DNA of 64,000 nucleotides from Haemophilus haemolyticus_L (GCF_003490595.1 NZ_QQGY01000007.1:1-64000), one strand, 5' to 3'; counted from the stretch's first letter, positions 9,305 through 19,135 are shown. Numbers and translations: made by a program. Notes: a model not told the origin generated them from the sequence alone.

Positions 9305-10072
9305 ATGTTAAAAGTAAGTAATATTCAGAAAAACTTTAATGGCAATCACGTGTTAAAAGGCATTGATTTTGAAATTAATAAAGGTGAAGTGGTAGCAATT
9401 TTAGGGCCGTCTGGTTCAGGAAAAACTACCTTTTTACGTTGCTTAAACTTGCTAGAACGGCCAGAGCAAGGCATTTTGGAATTTACTGATGGTAGTCTAA
9501 AAATTGATTTTAGCCAGAAAATTAGTAAAGCAGATGAATTGAAGTTGCGCCGACGTTCATCAATGGTATTCCAACAATATAATTTATTTCCTCATCGTTC
9601 CGCCCTTGAAAATATTATGGAAGGAATGGTTGTCGTGCAAAAACAAGATAAGGCTCAGGCTAGAGAAAAGGCTCTTAGCTTGTTAGAGAAGGTAGGGCTA
9701 AAAAATAAAGCGGATTTATACCCATCCCAACTTTCTGGCGGTCAGCAACAGCGAGTGGGGATTGCACGAGCCCTTGCGGTAAAACCTGATATTATTTTAT
9801 TAGATGAACCTACATCGGCGTTAGATCCTGAATTGGTTGGCGAGGTGTTACAAACATTAAAAATGCTTGCTCAAGAAGGTTGGACAATGATTATTGTTAC
9901 TCATGAAATGCAGTTTGCGAAAGATGTTGCAGATCGTGTGATTTTGATGGCGGATGGGCATATTGTAGAACAAAATACAGCAGATAAATTCTTTTCTTGC
10001 CCACAACACGAGCGGACTAAACAGTTCTTGCTACAAGCAAAAATACCACTTGATCCAGATTATTGTATTTAG
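9305..10072 (+). CDS. Polar amino-acid ABC transporter, ATP-binding protein
   Basis: A 255-residue GlnQ/HisP-type ATPase with Walker A GPSGSGKT, signature LSGGQQQR and Walker B IILLDEPTSALDPE. Shine-Dalgarno AAGGA (9294-9298) is 6 nt before ATG 9305; TTG at 9299 would overlap it, so ATG is preferred. It completes the operon. An uptake sequence follows the stop. Confidence 0.88.
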   Translation: MLKVSNIQKNFNGNHVLKGIDFEINKGEVVAILGPSGSGKTTFLRCLNLLERPEQGILEFTDGSLKIDFSQKISKADELKLRRRSSMVFQQYNLFPHRSALENIMEGMVVVQKQDKAQAREKALSLLEKVGLKNKADLYPSQLSGGQQQRVGIARALAVKPDIILLDEPTSALDPELVGEVLQTLKMLAQEGWTMIIVTHEMQFAKDVADRVILMADGHIVEQNTADKFFSCPQHERTKQFLLQAKIPLDPDYCI

Positions 10073-10237
10073 AGTGCGGTAAATTTTTAGAGAGTTTTCT
10101 GAATAATGGATTATTTAGGATTTAATTGAAAGGTGATGAATTTCACAAGTTGAGAATTAAATGTCTCTGAATCTTTACATTATCAACCCACAATGCAAGA
10201 ATGATCGCATTCAAATTTAAGTCAACAGGAGTAAATT

Positions 10238-10915
10238 ATGACTTTGGCAGAACGTTTAAAACAAGAATTTGTTTCTGGTTGGAAACCTTTTGAGGTAGTT
10301 TGGCTTGCGCTTTTCATCATTGCGCAGATCTGGGCTTATGTACAAGCGCCAGATTCTTGGTTAGCAATGATTTCTGGTATTTCCGGTATTTTGTGTGTGG
10401 TATTGGTCAGTAAAGGTAAAATTAGTAATTATTTCTTTGGATTAATTTTTGCTTACACTTATTTTTATGTCGCTTGGGGATCAAATTTCTTAGGCGAAAT
10501 GAATACCGTGCTCTATGTATATTTGCCATCTCAATTTATTGGTTACTTCATGTGGAAAGCCAATATGCAAAATAGTGATGGTGGAGAAAGTGTGATTGCA
10601 AAAGCGTTAACTGTTAGAGGATGGATGACATTAATTGTTGTGACTACGGTTGGTACTTTGCTTTTTGTTCAAGCATTACAAGCGGCTGGAGGAAGTTCAA
10701 CAGGTTTAGATGGTCTAACTACAATTATTACGGTTGCTGCACAGATTTTAATGATTTTACGTTATCGTGAACAGTGGTTGTTATGGATTGCTTTAAATAT
10801 CCTTTCTATTTTCTTATGGGCAGAAACACCAGCTATGTACTTAATGTATTCAGCCTACTTACTTAACTCGTTGTATGGTTATTATAACTGGACAAAATTG
10901 GTTAAACGTAGCTAA
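10238..10915 (+). CDS. pnuC: Nicotinamide riboside transporter PnuC
   Basis: A 225-residue multi-helix inner-membrane protein of the PnuC family (YFFGLIFAYTYFYVAWGSNF; LWIALNILSIFLW). In Haemophilus, which cannot make NAD de novo, PnuC imports nicotinamide riboside derived from V factor and is therefore central to growth. A clear Shine-Dalgarno (CAGGAG) precedes ATG 10238. The 165-base leader shows no riboswitch I can recognise. Confidence 0.94.
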   Translation: MTLAERLKQEFVSGWKPFEVVWLALFIIAQIWAYVQAPDSWLAMISGISGILCVVLVSKGKISNYFFGLIFAYTYFYVAWGSNFLGEMNTVLYVYLPSQFIGYFMWKANMQNSDGGESVIAKALTVRGWMTLIVVTTVGTLLFVQALQAAGGSSTGLDGLTTIITVAAQILMILRYREQWLLWIALNILSIFLWAETPAMYLMYSAYLLNSLYGYYNWTKLVKRS

Positions 10916-10955
10916 ACATACTTAAGCAAAATTAGATAATGAAGCTGTTCCTTCT

Positions 10956-11019
10956 AAATTAGACAGTTTAATCAAGATCCACCTCTTGATTAAACTGTCT
11001 AATTTTTGGGGATAGATCA
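10956..11019. repeat. Perfect 22-bp inverted repeat, likely pnuC terminator, inside a degraded IS3-like end
   Basis: 10956-10977 and 10984-11005 are perfect inverted copies (22 bp) with a 6-nt loop TCCACC, followed by TT. The right flank, read on the minus strand from 11019, begins TGATCTATCCCCAAAAATTA and then GAC. This matches the IS ends at 153-130 and 41202-41179 except for a one-base contraction and a few substitutions. I infer that a relic IS end now serves as a two-way terminator between pnuC and the convergent pssA. Confidence 0.6.
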
Positions 11020-11060
11020 TTTTTACAAAGCTTTGTTATCAGATCTAAATTTATCTAGCA

Positions 11061-12428
11061 CTACAGAATCATTTTCACCAATTTATCCGCTTTAATTCGT
11101 GCAAATTTTTTCAAAAGTTTTTGCACTGGTTCTGGGTATTGATTCAACTCTTCTAATTCAGTGTAATGTTTTAATACTTTTGTATGTTGGCGAATTTGGT
11201 TTTGCTCTTTTTCCACTTGGGCTAAAAGCTGTTGTTGTGGATCGTAAATTAATAAGCCATTTTCTGCATCCAAACGCCATGCTCGAGGATTAAGATTATT
11301 GCCCGTAAGTAAAATATAACGGTCATCTACCCAAACACCTTTTAAGTGGTAGGTATTATCGCCATCACGCCACAAGCGCACCACAAGCTGACCATTTTCA
11401 ATTTGAGTCTCAAATTTTTCACAGAAACGGCGAAGATTACTTTCATAAAGATAAGGTAACGCCCCCGCCATTTTGAATGGTTGTTCTGGTGGAATATAAA
11501 AATCGTTTGCGACTTTATCGCCAACAATAATTTCTACTCGTTTACCGTTTTCCAATAACGTTGCTATTTTATGTTGCAATGTACGTGGGAAATTAAAATA
11601 TGGCGTACAAATCACCAATTTTTCCTGTACTTGTAAGAATAAATCTTCAATTACTTGATTTAATTCATTGCCTGATGCGCCTAAGCCAAATAATGGCGAT
11701 ACGCTTAAAACATTCGGTAATTTCACCGCACTTTTTAATGAATATTCTCCATTTTGTGCAAGGTCTTTACGATAAGCTCTAATATTGCCGCGAATCTCTT
11801 TGGTGCGAGGTCGGTTGGTAACATCAAGTGGATAAACTGCACTGAAATCTAACAAGTAATCATTGATGAAATTCACCATCGAGTCAGCTAATTCTGAATG
11901 AGTGATTTTTTGATAGCGATCGTAACGATATTTTTCAAATTGATGAAGATAGACATTATTAATGCTTGCACCGCTATAAAGCACCGTATCATCAAATACA
12001 AAGCCTTTAACATGCAATACACCAAAAACTTCTCGTGTATTAATTGGCACGCCAAAGAACATATTCGGATCATCAGGTAACTGATAAGTTTGGCGTTGCT
12101 CGCAATACCAATCTGCATTAGTGGCCGATTTTTCCGCCCCTAATAAATTGCGTTGTGCGCGATGCCAATCTATGAGAATTTTTACATCCAAGTGTGGATT
12201 TTCTTGCTTCACGCGATAAATTTCATCGAGAATTTCCTGTCCCGCTTCATCTTTTTGCCAATAAAGTGCGGTGACATAAATACGTTTTTTTGCGTTTCTG
12301 ATTAATTCAATAATTTGAGTTTTAAATTCAGTCGGGCTACCCAAAAATTCAATTTGCTCGGCTTGCAAAGCTAGGAATGGCAAATTACTTAAATTTTGTT
12401 CAGCTCGTTTGGTTTTATTGATTAACAT
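11061..12428 (-). CDS. pssA: CDP-diacylglycerol--serine O-phosphatidyltransferase
   Basis: Makes phosphatidylserine from CDP-diacylglycerol and serine, the precursor of phosphatidylethanolamine. It is 455 aa of the phospholipase-D superfamily type, with two HKD-like motifs: HVKGFVFDDTVLYSGASINN and HLKGVWVDDRYILLTGNNLN. This type is peripheral to the membrane. It is divergent from the yfiF-like gene, as the two are neighbours in enterobacteria. Confidence 0.93.
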   Translation of the reverse strand: MLINKTKRAEQNLSNLPFLALQAEQIEFLGSPTEFKTQIIELIRNAKKRIYVTALYWQKDEAGQEILDEIYRVKQENPHLDVKILIDWHRAQRNLLGAEKSATNADWYCEQRQTYQLPDDPNMFFGVPINTREVFGVLHVKGFVFDDTVLYSGASINNVYLHQFEKYRYDRYQKITHSELADSMVNFINDYLLDFSAVYPLDVTNRPRTKEIRGNIRAYRKDLAQNGEYSLKSAVKLPNVLSVSPLFGLGASGNELNQVIEDLFLQVQEKLVICTPYFNFPRTLQHKIATLLENGKRVEIIVGDKVANDFYIPPEQPFKMAGALPYLYESNLRRFCEKFETQIENGQLVVRLWRDGDNTYHLKGVWVDDRYILLTGNNLNPRAWRLDAENGLLIYDPQQQLLAQVEKEQNQIRQHTKVLKHYTELEELNQYPEPVQKLLKKFARIKADKLVKMIL

Positions 12429-12574
12429 AATCCATCTCGTGATTAAAGACTAGTGCGTTAGTTTACAATATTTCACGCGCTTATTAATAGAAAAAAGGCT
12501 TTTTTTCGTTATAATGCACACAAATTTTAGCATTTTTTGGCTAAAAAATATTCATTTTTACTCAGGGAAACCCT

Positions 12575-13630
12575 ATGAACGACAAACGCAAACCGTCTTT
12601 TCAATCCGCCGGCAGATCCTTTCAAGAACGCTCAGTTGGTGAAAAATACAGAGAAAAACCAACTCAAAATCGACCGCACTCTAATGATAAATTTAATGGA
12701 AATAGAAACGAAAAATCTCGTTTTTCTCGTGATAAACAAGAAGTAAAAGAAACTAGAATTACGCAACTTTCTTTATCTCGTGCGCCATCAAATAAAAATA
12801 CAGAACAACCTAAGGTTCAAGTGACGATAAAAAGTACGGGTACGGTTTATAAAACAAAAGAAAAGAAAACTGGTGCTCTTTCTCCTCGTGCGCCTGAAAA
12901 AATTAAGAAAAACCGAGCGGAAGAAATGAAAGTTTACGGTGAAAATGCCTGTTTAGCTTTATTTGCAGAACGCCCTGAAAGTATTGTTCGATTGTGGGCA
13001 ACCGTACAAATGTCACACAAAATTGGCGAGGTATTAAGTTATTTAGCTGAAAACAAGAAAGCTTATCATGTTGTAGATAGCGAAGAGTTAGCTCGCGTGA
13101 GCGGAACAGAACATCATGGTGGCATTTGTTTATTGGTGAAGAGACCTCGTGCTTTCACGTTGCAAGGTTATTTGGATATTCCTCGTAAAGAGGATTGTTT
13201 AGTGCTATTAGACAACGTGAATAATGCACAAAATATTGGTGGCGTATTGCGTACTTGTGCTTATTTTGGCGTAAAAAATATTGTCGCCGATAATGTGGAA
13301 AATCTGTATTCGGCAGCTTCAATGCGCGTAGCAGAAGGCGGTGCAGAATATATTCGAGTGTTAGAAACGGATTATATTGATTCGGCTCTAATGCAATTGC
13401 GCAAATCAGGCTATCAAATTATTCACGTATCGCACAATAAACAAGGCGAGCCGTTGGATAAAGTGCGGTTAAAAAATAAAGTGGTTTTTGTGCTAAGTGA
13501 AAGTTCTACGGAAAGTTTGGCGACACCAGAAGACACGCAAGTGCGTTTAACGCTCGCAAGCCCAATTAAATCAGGCTTAAACATTGCAGTGAATGCGGGT
13601 GTGTTGTTAGCTAAGTGGTATTTTAGATAA
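12575..13630 (+). CDS. SpoU/TrmH-family RNA methyltransferase (YfiF-like)
   Basis: A 351-residue protein. Residues 1-110 are basic, low-complexity and probably disordered. They are followed by an RNA 2'-O-ribose methyltransferase substrate-binding domain and a SPOUT domain with LDNVNNAQNIGGVLRTCAYF and the knot region IKSGLNIAVNAGVLLAKW. The target RNA of the YfiF group is not established, to my knowledge. The stop is followed by a hairpin at 13641-13666. Confidence 0.88.
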   Translation: MNDKRKPSFQSAGRSFQERSVGEKYREKPTQNRPHSNDKFNGNRNEKSRFSRDKQEVKETRITQLSLSRAPSNKNTEQPKVQVTIKSTGTVYKTKEKKTGALSPRAPEKIKKNRAEEMKVYGENACLALFAERPESIVRLWATVQMSHKIGEVLSYLAENKKAYHVVDSEELARVSGTEHHGGICLLVKRPRAFTLQGYLDIPRKEDCLVLLDNVNNAQNIGGVLRTCAYFGVKNIVADNVENLYSAASMRVAEGGAEYIRVLETDYIDSALMQLRKSGYQIIHVSHNKQGEPLDKVRLKNKVVFVLSESSTESLATPEDTQVRLTLASPIKSGLNIAVNAGVLLAKWYFR

Positions 13631-13640
13631 GTCTTCGCTT

Positions 13641-13666
13641 TATCGTGAGTGAACATACTCACGATA
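13641..13666 (+). terminator. Terminator after the yfiF-like gene
   Basis: Perfect 10-bp stem TATCGTGAGT/ACTCACGATA with a 6-nt loop, followed by AT-rich sequence. It isolates the adhesin gene downstream. Confidence 0.75.
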
Positions 13667-13774
13667 AATTATTTTATAGCTTTTTGTTGAGTGTTTAAGT
13701 AGAATTCACGCCTTCTTTTTTAGAGAAAACAATGAAATTTTTTAAACAAATATAACAACAAAAAGGAATAACTT

Positions 13775-16700
13775 ATGATGTACAATCTGCCAGCCAGCCA
13801 TAATTTAGCAAAACACAGCAAAAATCAACCGCACTTTAGTGCAAAAATTTCTCTTGTTTCCCTTTCTCTTTTTTCTGTTTTAAGTGCGCCTGCGTGGGCG
13901 GATACTCCCGAAACCACAGAGCAAAAATTGCAAAAAATGCAAGAAACCATTGATAAACTGAATGCTCACATTTCAAAACTAGATACATTAATTAAAGCTA
14001 ATGGTTATACTCAGGGGGCTGATGCACAAAAAGTATCTGGTCATGCAGCAATGGCAATCGGTCCAAATGCTGAAGCTACAGGTAATCAAGGATTAGCAAT
14101 AGGTGCTAACGCAAAAGCAAATGATGAAGATGGTGGTGATCCAGATGGAAATATGATAGCTATCGGACTTAACGCAAAAGCGACAAAAACTGATGCAATA
14201 GCGATGGGGAGAAACTCTCAGGCCATTGGTATTAATACAACCGCATTAGGTGCATACGCGGAGGCAACTGATCAGTATGGTGTTGCAGTCGGTGCAGATG
14301 CTTATTCGGTAGGAGAACGAGCAATTGCGATTGGTGTGCATACTAGTACAGATGAAATGAAGAAATTCTATGATGATCCAAATCAGCTTAGAATGTTCCT
14401 TAATTATGAGACAACCATTAAAAATAATATTACTGATGAAGCAACTCTAACATCATTATTGGATGCGAATCAGGGCGAGGCTAATTTAGCCACACTTATT
14501 CAAGATAATGCAAAATTAACACAACTTATTCCTGAAGAAGATAAACGTAACAAGTTTATTGATTTTGCCCAAAAATTTGCGAAGGCACGTAATAAACTTA
14601 ATGAACAAAAAACGTTATATCCAAATAATCCAGAATTAGCTCGTTTCGGGTTAGCCAACCCATTCGGCGCAACTGGTGGACAAGCTGTTGCGATTGGTAA
14701 TGAATCATTAGCTTCTGGCATATATTCTGTCGCGCTCGGTACTGAATCAAAAGCAACTAACTATGCAAGCATCGCAACAGGATATAAGGCAAAAGCAACT
14801 GGAATGCAAGCATTAGCAAATGGTTTTGCAGCTGAGGCTGGCGGAAATTATAGTCTGGCTATTGGTACCGCAGCTAAGGTTGAGGAAAGTTCTCAAACTG
14901 AACAATCTATAGCTATTGGATATGGTGCTCAGTCAAAAGTTGGATTATCCATTGCTATTGGTGCTAAAGCTAAAAATGATTCTATTAAACACGGTTCTCA
15001 ATTATACTCAGCAGCTACTGCTATTGGTTATGATTCCTATACTGGTGGTGTAGGTTCTGTTGCATTAGGTAATCTTGCCAGAGCGAATATGGATTATAAA
15101 AACTATGGTGTCGCTTTAGGCACAGCATCTATTGCCAATGGAACAAGATCTGTTTCTATTGGTACTAATGCTGAAACGGTGGATGATTATAGTACTGCTG
15201 TTGGTGACCGTGCAAAAACTATAGGAATTTACTCAACTGCATTAGGTGCAACATCAGTGGCTTGGGGGCATTATTCTATTGCGATTGGCACGCAAGTTGA
15301 TCAGCAGGGGCGTAATACTGCGTATGGTACACGTGGCTTTGGCAGTATGGCTATTGGTTTATATACCTATTCACACGGAATATATAGTATTGCTCAAGGG
15401 CAAGAAGCACGAGCAAATTATAATAGCTCTATCGCATTGGGCTATCAAAGTCAAGCTAATGCCGTAAAATCTATTGCTATGGGGGATAATGCTCAAACAA
15501 CAGGCGTTAATTCTGTCGCACTTGGTCCAAGTGCTATGGCTACATTTGATTCGACAGTAGCTCTAGGAGATAACTCCTTAGCAAATACAAAAAGCGATGT
15601 TATTGGTTTTGATCCATTAGGCTATGCATCTACAGCATATAATGCGACTAAACCAGAAACGCTACTAAAAGATATGAGTACTGTTCTATCAACTGAGAAA
15701 TTAGAGGCTTATAACAACTTACGAGCAAAGATTATTGAATTAGACGAGAAGATTTTTTCGTATAATGAAATCTTAAAGGTATCAGAATATGACCGTTTAT
15801 ATGGCAAAACTGAAGATATTCGTAATAAGGCTTCTGAAACAACGGAAAAGATGCGTAAGAATCGTGATAATGCCATTGAAGCTAAAAAATTGGCACTAGC
15901 AGAGATTCAAGCCAACTACAATGATGCCAACACTTGGAGAAGTTCTGCCGGTGCAGTATCTGTGGGTAATTCTGATTTAGGCATCACTCGCCAAATCACA
16001 AATGTCGCTGCGGGTTCAGAAGATACTGATGCAGTGAATGTGGCACAATTAAAAGCCTTAGCTACTGCTCCAGTGTTATTTTATAACGGTGGAAGTAGTA
16101 GTGGTGCCAACTTTAATATTGGCACACAACTCGGTACACCGTTTAATTTAACAAATCTTCGTTTTTCTTTTGGCAATGGCTTAAAAGCATCGCTACAAAA
16201 GGATCAAAATAATAATCAGGTTCTATTTATGGAATTAGATAGCGATGCCATTAAAGCTAATCCTGATTTGAAAGGGCAAAATGGTAGAGACGGCAGAGAT
16301 GGTAAAGATGGACAAAACGGTAGAGACGGCAGAGATGGCGTAGACGGTAGAGATGGTAATAGCCTTACACTAAATGACATCGTTAATGTTAAAGAAGTCC
16401 ACACTGGCAATACAGTTATGAATACCAATGGCGTAACCATTAATACAGGCAGCAAAACTGTTTCTATTACTGAAAACGGCTTAAATAATGGCGGAAATAA
16501 AGTAGTGAATGTAGCTGCTGGTGAGATTTCTGCAATATCAAAAGAGGCGGTAAATGGCCAACAATTATATGAAACCAATCAATCTGTGGCAGATAATACA
16601 CGTTCAATTAATCAATTAAACAATAGAATGGATGAAGTTGATCGTCGCGGACGTCGAGGAGCTGCTATTGCGGGTGCAATGGGTTTGCTGCCTCAGCCAC

Positions 16701-16882
16701 ATACTTCAGGTAGATCATCTATAAGTACTGCCACCACGTATTATCGCGGAGAGCAAGCCTTAGCAGTTGGATATTCTCGTTTGGCAGATAATGGTAAACA
16801 TATTGTTAAATTCAGTGGAGCATCCAATATGTCAGGTAAGAAAGATGTTATGGTTGGGGCTGCTTATGGTTATGAATGGTAA
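13775..16882 (+). CDS. Trimeric autotransporter adhesin (YadA-like) with collagen-like segment
   Basis: A 1035-residue type Vc surface protein. It has a signal peptide ending near ..SAPAWA|DTPE, a short coiled coil (residues ~50-75), then a long YadA-type head of repeated AIGxxAxAxGxxSxALG motifs. Two charged helical insertions interrupt the head (about 190-290 and 615-725). A neck ITNVAAGSEDTDAVNVAQLK follows. A ten-triplet Gly-X-Y run (residues 834-863; triplets mostly GRD, GQN, GKD) comes next. A second neck VVNVAAGEISAISKEAVNG leads into a C-terminal YadA anchor ending in Trp. Genes on both sides are conserved housekeeping genes, so it looks like an accessory insertion. One Haemophilus-type uptake sequence near 13829 suggests long residence in this lineage. 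Ligand unknown. Confidence 0.93.
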   Translation: MMYNLPASHNLAKHSKNQPHFSAKISLVSLSLFSVLSAPAWADTPETTEQKLQKMQETIDKLNAHISKLDTLIKANGYTQGADAQKVSGHAAMAIGPNAEATGNQGLAIGANAKANDEDGGDPDGNMIAIGLNAKATKTDAIAMGRNSQAIGINTTALGAYAEATDQYGVAVGADAYSVGERAIAIGVHTSTDEMKKFYDDPNQLRMFLNYETTIKNNITDEATLTSLLDANQGEANLATLIQDNAKLTQLIPEEDKRNKFIDFAQKFAKARNKLNEQKTLYPNNPELARFGLANPFGATGGQAVAIGNESLASGIYSVALGTESKATNYASIATGYKAKATGMQALANGFAAEAGGNYSLAIGTAAKVEESSQTEQSIAIGYGAQSKVGLSIAIGAKAKNDSIKHGSQLYSAATAIGYDSYTGGVGSVALGNLARANMDYKNYGVALGTASIANGTRSVSIGTNAETVDDYSTAVGDRAKTIGIYSTALGATSVAWGHYSIAIGTQVDQQGRNTAYGTRGFGSMAIGLYTYSHGIYSIAQGQEARANYNSSIALGYQSQANAVKSIAMGDNAQTTGVNSVALGPSAMATFDSTVALGDNSLANTKSDVIGFDPLGYASTAYNATKPETLLKDMSTVLSTEKLEAYNNLRAKIIELDEKIFSYNEILKVSEYDRLYGKTEDIRNKASETTEKMRKNRDNAIEAKKLALAEIQANYNDANTWRSSAGAVSVGNSDLGITRQITNVAAGSEDTDAVNVAQLKALATAPVLFYNGGSSSGANFNIGTQLGTPFNLTNLRFSFGNGLKASLQKDQNNNQVLFMELDSDAIKANPDLKGQNGRDGRDGKDGQNGRDGRDGVDGRDGNSLTLNDIVNVKEVHTGNTVMNTNGVTINTGSKTVSITENGLNNGGNKVVNVAAGEISAISKEAVNGQQLYETNQSVADNTRSINQLNNRMDEVDRRGRRGAAIAGAMGLLPQPHTSGRSSISTATTYYRGEQALAVGYSRLADNGKHIVKFSGASNMSGKKDVMVGAAYGYEW

Positions 16883-16903
16883 TTAAGCCTTTTTTATCAG
16901 TTT

Positions 16904-16925
16904 AAGGGGAGAATTTTCTCCCCTT
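16904..16925. terminator. Bidirectional terminator between the adhesin gene and trmN6
   Basis: Stem AAGGGGAGA/TCTCCCCTT with a 4-nt loop between convergent genes; A-rich on one side and T-rich on the other. Confidence 0.8.
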
Positions 16926-17623
16926 TAAAATTTCAAATAAAAGTCTTTAGTCAATTCAATAAATGCTTCAGTATATTGATTATCCTCATCATAAATCACC
17001 AATTGATCTTGCATTAAAACTTCTGGCTGTTTGGCAAAGGTAAGTAGCATTCTTTGGGGCGTTTTTCCCACTTTAGTAATGACATTCGTCTGCTTTATGC
17101 AAAAAAGTGCGGTGGATTTTATGAGCATTTTGCCTGCATCATAAGGCAAAACAAAACTTATTCTTCCATTTTCCGATAAGCGCGTGGCGGCCCATTCTAA
17201 CCAATTTAAGTGGCTTTGTTTGGTATAACGAGCCAATTCTCTTCCCTCATTTTTGCAAGCAATACCTTGTTCAAAATAAGGTGGATTTGCCACAATTAAA
17301 TCAAAGGTTTGTTCAGTGGTTTGTAAAAAATGTTGTATATCCGTTTGAATAAGTTGAATGCGATTTTTCCACACTGAATCATTGATATTTTCTTGCGCTT
17401 GTTTTGCTGCAATGGGCTCCAACTCAACCGCTTGAATTTGGCAGTTTTCTTCAGTTCGTTGTGCCAACATTAAAGCCAATAATCCTGTGCCACTGCCCAT
17501 ATCTAAAATATTTTTACAATGTTTTACATCAGCCCAAGCACCTAGCAAAATGCCATCAGTGCCGACTTTCATCGCACAAGAATCTTGGTTGATGTGGAAT
17601 TGTTTAAAGGTAAACCCGCTCAT
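16925..17623 (-). CDS. trmN6: tRNA1(Val) (adenine(37)-N6)-methyltransferase
   Basis: A 232-residue class I SAM methyltransferase (YfiC group). The SAM-binding loop is ILDMGSGTGLLALMLAQRT and the N6-adenine catalytic motif is IVANPPYFEQG. It modifies A37 of tRNA-Val1. It is divergent from srmB with about 70 bp between the starts. Confidence 0.92.
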   Translation of the reverse strand: MSGFTFKQFHINQDSCAMKVGTDGILLGAWADVKHCKNILDMGSGTGLLALMLAQRTEENCQIQAVELEPIAAKQAQENINDSVWKNRIQLIQTDIQHFLQTTEQTFDLIVANPPYFEQGIACKNEGRELARYTKQSHLNWLEWAATRLSENGRISFVLPYDAGKMLIKSTALFCIKQTNVITKVGKTPQRMLLTFAKQPEVLMQDQLVIYDEDNQYTEAFIELTKDFYLKF

Positions 17624-17692
17624 AAATTTTTCGTAAATTGACTCTAATTTCAGGTATAATCCGCGCCAATTTTAACAAAGAACCACATAATA

Positions 17693-19018
17693 ATGAATTT
17701 ATCCCAATTTGAACAATTCGATCTTTCTCCTGAGCTTTTAAAGGCGCTTGAGAAAAAAGGTTATTCCCGCCCAACAGCTATTCAAATGGAAGCCATTCCA
17801 GCTGCAATGGAAGAGCGTGATGTATTAGGCTCTGCACCAACGGGAACAGGGAAAACTGCAGCTTTTTTATTACCTGCTCTACAACATTTATTGGATTATC
17901 CGCGTCGTAAACCAGGTCCGCCGCGTATTTTGGTATTAACGCCAACCCGTGAATTGGCAATGCAAGTGGCAGAACAAGCGGAAGAATTAGCGCAGTTCAC
18001 CCATTTAAATATTGCGACAATTACCGGTGGCGTGGCGTATCAAAATCACGGTGATGTGTTCAATACCAATCAAGATTTGGTGGTGGCTACGCCCGGTCGT
18101 TTGTTGCAATACATTAAGGAAGAAAATTTTGATTGCCGTTCGGTTGAAATGCTGATTTTTGACGAAGCCGATAGAATGTTACAAATGGGATTTGGGCAAG
18201 ATGCGGAAAAAATTGCGGCTGAAACCCGTTGGCGAAAACAAACCTTGTTATTTTCTGCAACATTGGAAGGGGAGCTATTGGTTGATTTCGCGGAGCGTTT
18301 ATTAAATGATCCTGTGAAAGTAGATGCGGAACCAAGTCGACGCGAAAGAAAAAAAATTAATCAATGGTATTACCACGCAGACAGCAATGAACACAAAATC
18401 AAATTGCTCGCGCGTTTTATTGAAACTGAAGAAGTGACGCGTGGAATTGTGTTTGTTCGTCGTCGTGAAGATGCGCGTGAACTTTCTGAAACATTGCGTA
18501 AACGAGGCATTCGTTCCGCGTATTTAGAAGGTGAAATGGCACAAACTCAACGTAGCAATGCGATTGATAAGTTGAAATCAGGTATTGTGACGGTATTGGT
18601 TGCAACGGATGTGGCTGCGCGTGGTATTGATATTGACGATGTAAGCCATGTTATGAATTTTGATTTGCCGTATAGTGCGGATACTTATTTGCATCGAATT
18701 GGACGTACAGCGCGAGCAGGTAAAAAGGGCACGGCAGTCTCTTTTGTCGAAGCTCATGATTACAAGTTACTAGGTAAAATCAAACGCTATACCGAGGAAA
18801 TTTTAAAGGCGCGCATTTTAGAAGGTTTAGAACCTCGCACTAAGCCACCAAAAGATGGTGAAGTGAAATCTGTAAGCAAAAAACAAAAGGCACGTATTAA
18901 AGAAAAACGTGAAGAAAAGAAAAAAACAGAGGCGAAGAAAAAAGTGAAATTACGTCATAAGGATACGAAAAATATCGGAAAACGACGTAAGCCAAGTAAC
19001 TCAAATACTGATCAATAA
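17693..19018 (+). CDS. srmB: ATP-dependent RNA helicase SrmB
   Basis: A DEAD-box helicase of 441 aa that assists early 50S ribosome assembly. Motif I is APTGTGKTAAFL, motif II DEAD, motif III SAT, motif VI YLHRIGRTARAGKKG. A very basic C-terminal tail (residues ~395-441) probably binds rRNA. It is followed by a hairpin terminator. Confidence 0.93.
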   Translation: MNLSQFEQFDLSPELLKALEKKGYSRPTAIQMEAIPAAMEERDVLGSAPTGTGKTAAFLLPALQHLLDYPRRKPGPPRILVLTPTRELAMQVAEQAEELAQFTHLNIATITGGVAYQNHGDVFNTNQDLVVATPGRLLQYIKEENFDCRSVEMLIFDEADRMLQMGFGQDAEKIAAETRWRKQTLLFSATLEGELLVDFAERLLNDPVKVDAEPSRRERKKINQWYYHADSNEHKIKLLARFIETEEVTRGIVFVRRREDARELSETLRKRGIRSAYLEGEMAQTQRSNAIDKLKSGIVTVLVATDVAARGIDIDDVSHVMNFDLPYSADTYLHRIGRTARAGKKGTAVSFVEAHDYKLLGKIKRYTEEILKARILEGLEPRTKPPKDGEVKSVSKKQKARIKEKREEKKKTEAKKKVKLRHKDTKNIGKRRKPSNSNTDQ

Positions 19019-19030
19019 TTTAACGATAAA

Positions 19031-19061
19031 AGAGCCTTTCTTAAGATTTTGGAAAGGCTCT
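19031..19061 (+). terminator. Terminator after srmB
   Basis: Stem AGAGCCTTTC/GAAAGGCTCT around an 11-nt loop. Confidence 0.75.
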
Positions 19062-19135
19062 TGTCTATGCTCGATTTAACTTCTGTCTAGGCAAACATTG
19101 TTCAAGCAAAAGTGCGGTAAATTTGTAATATGATT

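Noticed and set aside
10073..10237. Possible riboswitch or NadR operator upstream of pnuC
   Set aside because: I found no NAD or preQ1-type motif, nor the TGTTTA-N6-TAAACA operator I know for NadR.
16216..16578. Minus-strand Ser/Leu/Pro repeat frame opposite the adhesin gene
   Set aside because: It is the shadow of the collagen-like repeat.
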